Positions 11,644 to 23,078 of a stretch of DNA of 64,000 bases are shown here, in pieces. This stretch comes from Artocarpus heterophyllus (Eukaryota; Streptophyta; Magnoliopsida; Rosales; Moraceae). Within the stretch, counting starts at the first letter, position 1. The number at the start of each line of letters is the position of its first letter. Made by a program: the position numbers and the translations under genes. The stretch is from contig CM046354.1 of NCBI GenBank assembly GCA_025403435.1, positions 34,127,533-34,191,532 on the forward strand, read 5' to 3'. The notes under the pieces are model-generated. The model ran no database searches and was not told the origin of the DNA. It saw nothing but the letters and a program-made list of their open reading frames with translations.

Positions 11644-13663
11644 TGTTAGATATGTATGCCCTAAGGAGTAAAAATATAATATGTTTTTGGAGACATTTTT
11701 ATCAATAAAGAATTTATTCATTTACATATACCAAATCTTGCCCTCTTTATATTTATATTTGTTGAATGTATGTTAAGCAAACAGTAGTCTGAGATTGTCG
11801 GTCTAAACCTTTAAGAATTGGGCATATGATGGACTGATTATGCGTAAGACACGATTCTTAAGGTGACGGTCTAAAACATATGATCCGAATCAAGGGAATA
11901 AAGTTGGGCGCTTTATTCATGCAAAGATTATTATGTTGTCTATATCCCTACTGGGAGATGGTTTGTCTTGATCATCGGAGTTGGACTTTGTGAATAGAAA
12001 CATTGGCACGTTGTCATAGGTGACTATGTGTTGGATCGAGACACAAAGTGAATTAATTTGGATTAATAATTCTGTTTTGGCAAATCGATTCACTTTAGGC
12101 AATCATTTGTATTTTATCTTAATCCTGAGATGGATAGCGGGCTCGTTGTCTTGACTTGTGTCTTTTGATGTACCAAAGGGTGACTTCCACATCTCAATAG
12201 TGGCATGCATTCCAGTACGTTGGAGGCATGACTCTTGATGGCGTAGACTTGTTATTCATAGATATGGAATTCATAGCTCCTCTTTAGGAGTAATGATATC
12301 CTCTTATATGTGTTATCCTGTAATTAGAAAACTGGAGCGCTCAACGATTTGGATACATAGGTGCAACCGAATGGTATACTATCTTTGGATGGTAAGTTTT
12401 CTAATGGTGAGATAATAGAACGTAAGATAAAAGTAATCGGGAAGGTAAGACAAAACTTGTCCTTAAGCTGATTATGGATTATCATATGGGGACACGATAC
12501 ACTTTGATATGTCATGGAGACTTAGCTATACGGGCTTTGTAATTCTATAAAGTTTGAGAGTGTAGCTCCAACCTTTTAGTGGAGTAGCGTTGGAGTTGAT
12601 AATTGTGAAATGTATATCTGGGATATTGGGTTTCATAATTATCATGAGCTTGAACTTTAGAGGTCCATTTTGGTCCCCTTTGCTAGCTCACAAAATCCTT
12701 GAATGATACGACACGCTTTTTCAATAATTGGTGACTTATGTCAGATTTATCAGATTGGTTTAAAATTTGAAAGAATCAAATAATTCATGTCTGTTTATTG
12801 GTTGAATTAATTTTGTAATAAAATTAATTTAAGATAAACTTGTTGAATTATTGGGATCGGATAATTCTTGTGTGTTTATCGGTTGATTTAATTGGATAAA
12901 TTCGATCAAGATAAACTTGTAGAATTGTTGTGAATTGATTTATTTTCTTAGAGATTATCTTGATAAAGTTTGTTTTCATCAGATAACTTCTCTATTGGGT
13001 TATTTGAATTAAAACTGAGACTTTATCCTATAGAATCTCGGGTGGAAAATAAAAGATTCGCGGAGATATTTACACGACAGTTTGGCCTGCCGATCTACGT
13101 GTTTGGCCTACCGATGGGGCCTGTTCGGCCTGCCGATCAACGAGAGATAAGATTACATGTTTTCACGTGGATCTTATCAGATACTGATCCAAACTTGATT
13201 TTGTTTCAATTTTTTAAGACCTCATCTGATAAGGACTGACCTTATGACCAATCGCTATATAAAGGGAGTAAGTCTCATGAGTTACTCAGATCAGTTGAGA
13301 GATTAAGAGTGATACTCTATTGGTGAGCATCTGAAAACTCCCTGAGAGCTTTTGTTCACAAATCATGAACACTTGCTTTGGGTTCTCTTGATTAGTTGGA
13401 AGGAGAGTCACCGGTGGAAGAGCTGTACGTGTGAGCCCACACTCACTCCGGTCGTGGATAGAGAATAGCAAAGAAGACCAGTTGGTTGAGGTTCTTTTGG
13501 AACGTTACTTCTCTTCACAGATTATGAGGTTCTTCGGCACACAAAGGTTAGTAAGATCTGTTTAATTTATACATATAGCATGACAAACTTGTGTTTTAGA
13601 AAATACTCTGATGTTAAAATTTTTGAAATTCCCGCTGCGCACCTCACACTGTTTTTTCCAACA
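11644..13663 (+). repeat. Solo LTR of Copia-A family
   Basis: Complete LTR (TGTTAGATATG...TTCCAACA) with no internal region. It is flanked by perfect 5-bp direct repeats GGAGG at 11639-11643 and 13664-13668, and Copia-A1 leader sequence resumes directly after it. This is the hallmark of an insertion followed by LTR-LTR recombination. It carries three motif copies (13081-13137) and TATATAAAG at 13256-13264. Confidence 0.93.
13081..13264 (+). promoter_or_regulatory. Promoter of the solo Copia-A LTR
   Basis: Three copies, TTTGGCCTGCCGAT (13081), TTTGGCCTACCGAT (13102) and TTCGGCCTGCCGAT (13124), are followed 118 bases later by TATATAAAG (13256). The same order and spacing recur in both LTRs of Copia-A3. 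Confidence 0.65.
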
Positions 13664-14670
13664 GGAGGGTCATGATCGGCAGGCTGATTACCCAGATCGG
13701 CTTGATGGCAAAGAGCTAAAAATTTTTCTAGAATTGGTGTGGTTTTCAATGTAGTTTTAATTTTATTTTTTGGACAATTATGAAAAATATTAAAATTGGA
13801 TATGACCAGAAATATGAAGTATTCGATTCATACAGGGATTGAAGACTTGCGGATGTGCATTACATAAAGAAGGATGCAACTTGAGGATTCAATAATGAAG
13901 AATCGATAATATGTTTCGATTATTCTTTTGTAATCTTTTTTTTCTATTCTCTAGGGCAGAACCATAATATTACAGTTATTTCTTATTATTTTGCTTGTAG
14001 CTTTGCTTGATTGCTTTGCTTGTCTACATTATAATATGATTTGCCATGTATATTGATAACAAGTCATATAGAATAGGGAGTGCCGCTCATATTAAAAATG
14101 TTCATGCATGTTCTTAAAATAAAACCTTTATTTCAAAAGATTGAGTGGGAGAAGGTTTTCAAAAAGAGGACCTAAGGCCTCCATCATTAGTGCATAAGAT
14201 GAATATGGTGGTCCCGACCCCTAGGAAGGGATTTCTATCATGTACCAGGTTGGATCTTCGAGAAGATAAGGTATTTTAGTTTGACTTATGGTTGCATACC
14301 TAGGTTGTGATTATAAATCATGGATAAAATATTGAAACGATGGTTATGAAGTTATTTTAATTTTATTATTAACCTCTCCTAGGAGTGCTGTTAATAAAAT
14401 TAATGGCCAAAGAAACAATTATTAATATATGCTGGATCATACGGGTCCTGAATGGTATATATTAATCAGAAGGGGATCCGTGTTTCTGATTGAATTTGGC
14501 ATGACTCTCCTAGGAGCTTGTTGAATTCTGAGTTGGGAATTATCATTGTAAGATTGCGATATTTTCAAGATTTTGACAAATAAACATACTTGTATAATTG
14601 TGTTATCTTACTAAATTATTATGACATGTTTGCTTGTGTTTGGTATATGATTCTTTATTGTAGATCAAAA
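13664..14670 (+). other. Copia-A1 leader, second part
   Basis: Non-coding leader after the solo LTR, matching 25740-26647 of Copia-A3. It starts with the second GGAGG target copy and the last two dyad motifs of the leader cluster (to about 13705). No ORF is supported. It ends at the gag ATG. Confidence 0.8.
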
Positions 14671-15450
14671 ATGTCTAAAACCATTTTGTCTTCGATACTT
14701 GACAAAAACCAATTAACTGGAGGGAATTATAATGATTGGAAACATAACTTGGATATTGTCCTCTCCTTCAAGAAACTAAAATCCATGTTCACAACCCCTT
14801 GTCCTCCCTAGCGTACGGCAGACTCCACTAATGAGCAATTCCAAGCGTACAATCGCTGGAAAGATGCAAACGATCAGGCCCGCTGCTATGTTATGGATAG
14901 CATGAATAACATGTTGCAAGCTCAACATGAAGATTATGAGACTGCGAAGCAGATCTTGGATAATCTTGAAGACATGTTTGGAGGCCAAGCCTTAACAAAG
15001 TGATAAGGAGTGCTTCAGAAACTCTCAAACTATAAGCAGAGGCTAGGGACATTTGTAAAGGAGTACATGATATTGGTCATGGGTTAACTCATTGAGGCAC
15101 AAACCAATGGAGCCGACATCGATGCTGAAACTCAGATGATTATGGTATTTGAGACACTGTCAAGGGAATTTTTTCCATTTACAGGAGTTTGAGCTGCTGA
15201 TCTGGGAGTCTCCTGCAGGTGGAGAGGCCAATTTGGCAGCTATTTCTGGTTCCAATCCCAATTCTAGGAATGGAAAGAAACAACGGGCCAAGAACAGGAA
15301 GTCTTCTATTCCTGCTAACACCAAGAGCAAGAAGAAGAAGAAGAAGAACCCAAAGAAGCTTAAGTGCTTCTTCTGCGGGAAGGTCGGCCACATAAAGAAG
15401 CATTGCAAGGACTTCCTTTTCAAAGGAGTTAAGTTGAAGAATCTAGTAAC
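14671..15450 (+). pseudogene. gag: gag of Copia-A1
   Basis: Start at ATG 14671 (MSKTILSSILDKNQLTGGNY), the same start as in the other copies. A TAG at about 14809 follows the FTTPCPP segment, further stops follow (TGA near 15001), and about 70 bases are missing near 15180 compared with Copia-A3. The C-terminal part has a poly-Lys run from AAG repeats (15328-15348) and an intact zinc knuckle CFFCGKVGHIKKHC at 15365-15406. Broken, but the nucleic-acid-binding end is well preserved. Confidence 0.9.
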
Positions 15451-15453
15451 ATT

Positions 15454-17472
15454 TAGGTCATAGATTCTAGTGCAACTAATCATGTCTGTGTTTCTTTGCA
15501 GGGTTCAAAGAAACGAGAAGCCTGCTTCATGAAGACTTCATGCTTAGGATGGGCGATGGATCCTTGGTCTTAGCGAAAGTAGTGGGAGACATCCATCTTT
15601 GTTTTGATAATTATAGAAATTTAATTTTATGATATTGTTTTTATGTTCTTAAATTTAAAAGGAATTTAATTTCTATAGCTTGTTTATTTAAAGACTCCTA
15701 TTTGGTTTCTTTTAATAATAAAGTGGTGATTCATAAAAACAAATATTTTATCTGTTCTAGATGGATGCAAAATAATCTATATTTTCTCAAACCTAAGATG
15801 GACTTACTGCTTGATGCTGAGATGAATGATAATAACTCTAAAAGACTTTAAACTTCTCACTCTAATAAGACTTATTTTTGACATTTGCACGTTGGTCATA
15901 TTAACTTGAATATGATTCAAAGGCTGGTAAGGGATGGACTTTTAAGTCACTTAAAGGTGGAATCTATACCTCAATGTGAATCTTGTTTGCAGGATAAAAT
16001 GACCAAAAGACCATTCGGGTCTAAGGGCAATAGGGCCGAAGGGGTTATAGAACTTGTGCATAGTGATGTTTGCAGACCAATGAACATTCAGGCACGAGGA
16101 GGTTATGAGTACTTTGTCACTTTTATTGAAGATTACTAAAGGTATGGGTATGTCTACCTGATGCACCACAAAAGCAAACTTTTGACAAGTTCAAGGAGTT
16201 TCGGGCTAAAGTGAAAAAGCAATTTGGTAGACCCATAACGATACTTCAATCCGATCGAGGTAGAGAATACTTTTCTGATGAGTTTCTATGACACTTGTTA
16301 GAGAATGGAATTTTATCACATTTAACTACGCTTGGCACTCTGTAGCAAAATGGTGTAGTAGAGAGAAGGAATAGGACTTTATTAGACTTGGTAAGGTCCA
16401 TGATGAGTTATTCATCATTGCCTTTGTCCTTTTGGGGATATGTACTACAAACCGTATGTTATCTTTTGAACAATGTGCCTTCAAAATTGGACCCTAAAAC
16501 TCCTTACCAGTTGTGGGCAGGCAAGAAAACATCCTTAAACCATAATCACATATGGGGATGTCCGGATCATGTCCTATTTAAGGATTTGAACAAGTTGGAA
16601 GCACGTTTGAAAGTTTACGTGTTTGTAAGATATCCTAAAGAGACTAAAGGGGATTATTTCTATAACCCAAAAAACAAAGTTGTGGTTTCGACTAATGCAG
16701 CTTTCATTGAGGAGAGTTACATGGATGACTTTAAGCCTCGAAGCAAAGTGGTGATTGGGAGTTAAGGAGTGATCTAATCACTCTGGAGGTTCCAAATGAA
16801 ACCATTCCGATCAGTGTAGAAAGACCAAACGAACCTGAACAATAACCTAAGGGGTTGCGGTGTAGTGGGAGGATCAGGTGTCAACCTGAGAGATATATGT
16901 TCAATGGAGAGGCCTTCTTGGCTGAGCTAGATGAACATGACAAAGATCCTTATGCTTACGTAGAGGCTATGGAGGAGGTTGATTTGAAACTTTGGACAGA
17001 GGCCATGAACACAAAGATGAAGTCTATGGAGACTAATCAAGTCTGGGAGCTTGTGGATGTTAACGAAGGGGTAAAACCCATAGGGTTTAAGTTGATCTAT
17101 AAGAGGAAAAGAGAAGTGGATGTAAAGGTCGAAACCTTTAAGGCTAGACTGACAGGTAAGGGTTACATGCCAAAAGGAAGGACTCGATTACGCGAAAACC
17201 TTTTGGCCTATTGCTATGCTTAAGTCCATTTGGATTCTCTTGTCTATAGCTGCCACTCTCGACAATGAGTTTTGGCAGATGGATGCTAAGATGGCTTTTC
17301 TAAATGGCTATCTTGATGAGTATGGAACAACTAGATGGGTTTAAGGTCAAGGGTCAAGAGGGTAAGGTTTGTAAGCTGCTAAAGTCAATTTATGGACTTA
17401 AGCAGGCTTCCTATTCTTGGAACATAAGATTTGATCAGGTGATCAAGACTTATAGGTTCTCACAAAAAGTGG
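15454..17472 (+). pseudogene. pol: pol of Copia-A1, cut within RT
   Basis: Protease active-site region at about 15460 (VIDSSATNHVCVSL); GAG-pre-integrase at 15880-16010; integrase 16020-16765, with LVHSDVC for the first Asp, QSDRGREY for the second and a Glu in VVERRNR. RT starts near 16980 and keeps QMDAKMAFLNGYLDE (17275-17319) and KSIYGLKQASYSWN, but stops at 17472 before YVDD because Copia-A2 inserted there. Frameshifts near 16135-16200 and 17220-17320 and several stops are present. Confidence 0.9.
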
Positions 17473-19413
17473 TATTGGAAAGAAAGTACGCAGTGGAATT
17501 TTTAAAATTTTTATATCAAAGCATTTTTCAAAACACAGGTTTGACACGCTATATGCATAAATTAACCAGATCTTACTAACCTTGTAAATGCCAAAAAGCT
17601 TCCACAATTAGTGTAGAGAAGTAAAGTTCTAGTAGGGCCTCAACCAACTGGCCTTCTTTGTTATTCTCTATCCATGATCAGAGTGAGTGTGGGCTTACAC
17701 GTACAGCTCTTCTACCAGGTGACTCTCCTTCCAACCAATTGAGAGAACCTAAAGCAAGTGTTCGTGATTCATGAACAAGAGCTTTCCGGGAGTTTCCGAA
17801 TCTCACCATTAGAGTTTCATTCTTGATCTCTCAACTGATCTGAATAATAGTGAGACTCACTCCCTTTTTATAGAGGTTAGGCCCAAGAGTCAGTCTTTAT
17901 CAGATAATGCCTCAAAATTCAAATTAGAACCAAATTCAGATCAATATATGATGAAATCAGCATGAAAATGCGTAATCTTTTTGTCGCGCAGTTGGCATGT
18001 TGAACATGCCCATCGACAAACTGAACCTGATGATCGACAAGTAAATCTATCGATAAAAATCTCAGCAAAACTTTTATTTTCTACCCGATATTCTTTTGGA
18101 TAAAGTCTCAGTTTTAATTCAAATAAGCTAATAGAAAAGTTATCTAATTAAAATAACTTTATCTAGATAATCTCTAGGAAAATAAATGAATTCCTAATAA
18201 TTCAACAAGTTTATCTTGAATTAATTCAAAATTAATCCAACCAATAAACAGACATGAATTATCTGATCCTGATAGATCAACAAGTTTATCTTGAATCAAT
18301 TTTGTCACAAAATTAATTCAACCGATAAACAGACATGAATTATTTGTTTCTTTTGAATTTTAGTCAATATGATAAATTTGACATAAGTCACTAATTATTG
18401 AAAAAACACGCCATATCGTTACATGATTTTTGTAACCTAAGGGGACCTAATGGACCTATATAGTTCAAGTTCCTGATAATTATGAAACCCAATATTTCAG
18501 ATGTCCATTTCATAATTATCAACTTCAACGCTACTCCACTAAAAGCTTGGAGCTGCACTTTCAAACTATATAAAACTACGAAGCCAATATAATCAGCTTA
18601 AGGTCAAGTTATGTCTTACCTTCTAAATTATTTTTATCTTACGTTCTATTATCTCACCATCGGAAAACTTACCATCCAAAGACGGTATACCATTTGGGTA
18701 CACCTTTGTATCTAAATGGTTGAGCGCTCCAGTTTTTGAATTACAAGATAACACATATAAGAGGAAATCACTACTCCTAAAGAGGAGCTATGGATTCCAT
18801 ATTTATAAATAACGGGTCTACGCTATCAAGGGTCATGTCTTGAACGTAACAACATACATACCACTATTAAAATGTGGGTGTCACCCTTTGGTACATCAAA
18901 AGACACAAGTCAAGATAACGGGCCCACTATTTATCTTAAGATTAAGATAAAATAAAAATGATTGTCTAAAGTGAATCAATTTGCTGAGATAGAATTATTA
19001 ATCCAAATCAATTCACTTTATGTCCCGATCTAACACATTGTCTCGTATGACAATGTGCCAATGTTTCTATTCATGGAGTCTGCCTCCGATGGTCAAGACA
19101 AACCATCTCCCAATAGGGATATAGATAACATAACAATCTTTACATGAATAAATCACCCAACTTTATTCCCTCGATTGTAGATCTTACGATTTAGACCGTC
19201 ACTTAAGAATCGTGGGTTCTGCATAATTTGTTCATCATATGCCCAATTCTTAAAGGATTAGACCGACAGTCTTAGACTTTTATTTGCTTAACATACATTC
19301 AACAAATATGAACATAAAGAGGACAAGATTTGATATATAAATAATAAATATATTCTTTATTGAAAAAAAAATGTCTCCAAAAACATATTACATTTTTACT
19401 CCTTAAGGCATAT
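17473..19413 (-). repeat. 3' LTR of Copia-A2
   Basis: Reverse-oriented Copia-A LTR. Its left edge reads TATTGGAAAG, a mutated form of the TGTTGGAAAA end. TATA box on the minus strand at 17865-17872. The motif cluster near 18000-18060 is strongly decayed. The right edge is abnormal: the usual LTR start and polypurine tract are replaced by a short copy of nearby RNase H sequence (19414-19436). Confidence 0.85.
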
Positions 19414-19582
19414 GCGTCGTGAATAGATCAACTAAAGAGTAAATATGACTAATCTCGTATCAACATAGCTTCTACATGCCTCTCGAAGACTCTCCCAGTA
19501 AGTGGCGTCGTGAATAGATAAACTAAATTGTCCTCTGACACAATTCTACACACCATGACATGCCCGACCTCAATGACATCCA
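19414..19582 (-). pseudogene. pol: C-terminal end of Copia-A2 RNase H
   Basis: Read leftward it encodes the RNase H tail (DVIEVGHVMVCRIVSEDN, then RVFERHVEAM and a stop), matching 30070-30210 of Copia-A3. It ends at 19577. Bases 19578-19582 (ATCCA) are the left target duplication of Copia-B, and the gene resumes at 37379. Confidence 0.85.
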
Positions 19583-21175
19583 TGTTGGTGATGTGCCCTT
19601 GGCCAATTATGCAATGATCGTATTTTGACTTTGTTACATTTGCAATTTATTAACAAAGAGGCATTTTCATTATTGTTTTTGATTCTAATTCCATGAATAG
19701 TTAATTCTGCTTAAGGTCATCAAGTATATGACTTGATAGTAAAACCCTTAGGTGAAAATTGAATTTTATTCTAAATTATCCCAAGTCGGTCATTGTTATT
19801 GGGATAATAATGAATGAAGACTAGTATGAAGTTGGACTGATGATTATGTTTTACTAATCATGTGTATGAGATACTAAGTCAACTCATAGATACATATTTG
19901 AGAAATGATGTATTGGATCGACCCGCTATGAGAATACTACATGGATAATTATCATACGTGATTCTCATCACAATACTATTATCCTAGTCTTCTGACCTGA
20001 AATCACCATTGTTTCCTACATGACAAGTTCTATATTTTGACACATTCTAATATTATCTTTAACAGGATGATGGAATGGATTGTTGTTGGATATAGAGTGA
20101 ATCATGTGAGGAAAATGAGTGATTAAGAAGGAATTTGTCCCTCATTTATTATGAGAAAGATATCTATGGGCCCTTCGATAAGTTGGAATGAAGAAAAATG
20201 TATGGCCATACTAAAATGAATTGATAAGGGTTATCAATATCAGTCTATTTAAGATCGATGAATAATATGATTGAATAGTATAAGGTTGACATAAACCATG
20301 CCTTATGTTCAATCAAGGTATCTAGTGACAAAAGGACTTTAATACTTATTGTGGATTAGGTTGTGTCGGATTATTGACATTCGCATAACTTGGGTAATCA
20401 TAATGTGTTGCTAGAGGCTGCTTATGATTTGTGGGCCAAAAACAGAATTTCAAGCCTACTGCCAATGTTACGTGAACCTACAGGGTCGCACACTTAGAAC
20501 ATACCAAAAACCAATTTTGGGTTTATTGTGTCTAGGTTCAATGAACCTGATAATGTCCAGATTTGATGTATTAGATATGCCTAGGTTCATTGAAGCTGAC
20601 ATTATCTAGATTCTCTGAATCATATTCAAATTACTGACATTATCTAGATTCTCTGAATCACATTCGAATTACAGACATTGTCTAGATTCTTTGAATCATA
20701 TTCGAATTACAGTTTACCCTAGTTAAAATCTGACTCTATCTCAAAGTCAATAGATATATATATATGTTTTAGGGTTTCTAGCCAACTTATGAAGAAAGAA
20801 GGCATTCTATTATTCTAAAAGGCGAGAACATTAAAAACCCTAAAAATTAGAGAGAGTCATTTAATGTAAAGGAGAGGGTGCTAGCACACCAATTCGTTTT
20901 GAGAGAGTCTGTTCGTGTAGATCCCTACAGAGGGCATTGCTCTAAGTAACAACTTCTAAATCCAATCCCGAATGCAAAAAGATTGAGTTAGGGTGCCACT
21001 AAAGTGAACCCGCTCTATTCCTTCTAGAAATCTTGCCCCTTTTTGTTATCCTAGTAAGAATCTATGACTTTCCTATCAATCTAATCGAATTGCATAGATC
21101 CTGCGAGGGTTTTGTGGTAATTAATTTTAATTTTTCACTGCTTATTTGAATCACAAAATAAAACAAAACCCAACA
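19583..21175 (+). repeat. 5' LTR of Copia-B
   Basis: Starts TGTTGGTGATGTGCCC after the target copy and ends ACCCAACA before the primer-binding site TGGTATCAAAGCG (21177-21189, one change from the tRNA-Met match). It contains three tandem 38-bp repeats (20598-20711) just upstream of an AT run TATATATATA (20755-20765). It has no GGC dyad cluster, unlike the other families here. Confidence 0.88.
20598..20711 (+). repeat. Three tandem 38-bp repeats in Copia-B 5' LTR
   Basis: Units at 20598-20635, 20636-20673 and 20674-20711 all contain ATTNTCTAGATTCT-like and GAATCATATTC-like blocks and differ at a few bases. The array ends 43 bases before the TATA-like run at 20755. It looks like a promoter-proximal enhancer array, but that role is inferred from position only. 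Confidence 0.85.
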
Positions 21176-22774
21176 GTGGTATCAAAGCGACTTCTGAATT
21201 CGATTAAATTAATTTTATATGGTTCTGCGTATATGTGATATACATAGATACGATTTATACATTAATTAGATTAATGTGTTTGAGGTTTTATTTGATTAAA
21301 TGTTTAACCGTGTTAATTTGATTAATACATTTACTGTTTCTTGTAACCTGTTGTTGTTGATTTGATTAATATAACAGTTTAACAAGAATCTAGTAATCTA
21401 TTTTAAGAGGATTAAACGATATACTGTGAATCTGGTTTCGGTTTTGTTAAGGTGGCAGATTGTTTAAATGCTAAACAGTGATAATCTGTTTTAAACAGAT
21501 TAATATATATCATAGGGTTTGTTTTATTGTTAAACAAGGATGATCGGTTTAGAACAGATCAATAAATTTCATGAATCCCTTTAAGTGTTAAATAGAGATT
21601 AATTAATTCTATTATGAATAGATTTGGTAATCTGATTAACTAAAATTAATGGATTTAGGCAACAACTCATTCAAACGAGTAAGGTAAATTGTTTACCTTC
21701 TAGGGGATGTTGCCCCTTAACCGCCGCCAAGGGGTAGGGGCGCTGCCCCTTGATCCCGAATTGATTCATCACATAAATCATTTTGGTCATAATAAAAATT
21801 TAACTATAATGAAATTATATTATTTTGTTTATGTATTTAATGTGAATGGCATAGTGCATAGCATGGCCCTTTATACCAATGTGATTGGTAGGTTTTATTT
21901 AATTTATTTTGGGTTTGTAATTTTAAATACGGCCTATGTGTCGTTTTTCAATTTGTTGCAATTTATTTCTTTATTTAGTAGAAATAGAATAGTTTAGATT
22001 GCAATTTGTAAAGTAAAATCAAAGCCCAAGATCAGGATAGATGGAGGTCCAAGATGGAGGCTCAAGATGGAGTCCGTTCATGGTAATCTAAGGAAATCCA
22101 TGGAGATGAAGATTACCTAGGATTGACCATTAACCTTTATATTGATTTATAAAGTTCAATCTAGATTTGGGCCATGCTATGGCACGTTTATTGTGTTATT
22201 ATTATGCTATGTATGTGATGCTATGTATGTGATGTGACATAATAATAAACAATAAAATAAAAAAAATAAAAGAAGAACCCTTACTTAATATTAAGTCATT
22301 AAAATGCCTCCCATGATTCAACACTTGTCAAGACTTGGATTGCTAAACATAGGTTCTGCCAAAGCAGGGTGTGTTAAGCCAACTAGGTAAGACAAGATGG
22401 ATAATAGTGATATCCATATGTTTGAAATGGTTAGACTTAACTAGCATATCAAAATGGTTTTAGACCTAGGGCATTAGATGGGATTTTAATTTGCCAGGAC
22501 ATTTGATGTCAAATCCCATATTTATCCAAGAGTTACATAAGATGTAATTGGTAAGGTCTTACCTGCCTAAAGAGCCATACTTTAGGTGATAAGCCAAAGC
22601 TTACTTAAAGTGAGGTGAAATATGGATCTTGGCCCACTAAAATTACAATTGTTGTGATTGCCAAATTAATATTGAGGGTTATTAATTTGATAAAATTAGT
22701 GGGATTTAAATTATGCCTCGTTAAAAATTGTTTAACAATATGCTAAGTGCTATGTGTATATATTTGTTGAAAAA
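21176..22774 (+). other. Copia-B untranslated leader
   Basis: About 1.6 kb between LTR and gag ATG with no supported gene. It begins with the primer-binding site (21177-21189). Near 21705-21760 it has GC-rich inverted repeats in otherwise AT-rich sequence: CCCCTT/AAGGGG (21714-21719 with 21730-21735) and GGGGC-GCT-GCCCC (21738-21750). These could fold in the genomic RNA. Confidence 0.75.
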
Positions 22775-23073
22775 ATGGCATCAAACACCACATCTAACTT
22801 GTCACTGCGAACGATCCTTGAGAAGGATAAGCTCGAAGGGGCAAACTTCCTCGACTGGTACAAAAACTTAAGAATTATTCTTAAGTAAGAGAGAAAGGAA
22901 TATGTCCTTGATCAGCCTATCCCTGATGAACCAGCTGCTAATGCTCCTAGAGCTCAAAAGGATGCTCACAGTAAGCATCTCAATGACTCTGTTGATGTCA
23001 CTTGCCTTATGCTTGGAAGCATAGAATCAGAACTTCAGAAACAACAGATGGAAATGGAGGCTTATACCATGAT
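22775..23073 (+). pseudogene. gag: Copia-B gag, N-terminal part
   Basis: ATG at 22775 (MASNTTSNLSLRTILEKDKL), then LDWYKNLRIILK and a TAA at 22886-22888 where a Gln codon is expected. The frame then stays open to ...QQMEMEAYTMIG. It is interrupted at 23079 by Copia-A3 and resumes in the same frame at 32264 (GHLKEM). Bases 23074-23078 (AGGCG) are the left target copy of Copia-A3. Confidence 0.9.
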
Positions 23074-23078
23074 AGGCG

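Larger units (their letters stand above)
9046..17472 (+). mobile_element. Copia-A1, 3'-interrupted Ty1/copia element
   Basis: It begins with a 5' LTR (9046-11050), then a degenerate primer-binding site, a long leader (11051-11643, continuing at 13664), gag and pol up to RT. A solo LTR of the same family is inserted in the leader. At 17473 the element is cut by the 3' LTR of Copia-A2 in the opposite orientation. The missing RT/RNase H and 3' LTR are not found on the far side of Copia-A2, so they were deleted. Confidence 0.92.

Noticed and set aside
15160..15483. Phe/Leu-rich ORFs opposite the Copia-A gag zinc-knuckle region (also 49249-49605)
   Set aside because: Complement of the AAG-repeat Lys linker; seen in several copies only because gag itself is conserved.
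20424..20609. 61-codon ORF present in both Copia-B LTRs (also 36625-36810)
   Set aside because: Lies in the U3 region upstream of the TATA-like run. Its repetition simply reflects LTR duplication.
21707..21997. 96-codon ORF in the Copia-B leader
   Set aside because: Starts in the GC hairpin patch, has no known domain, and gag has its own clear start at 22775.
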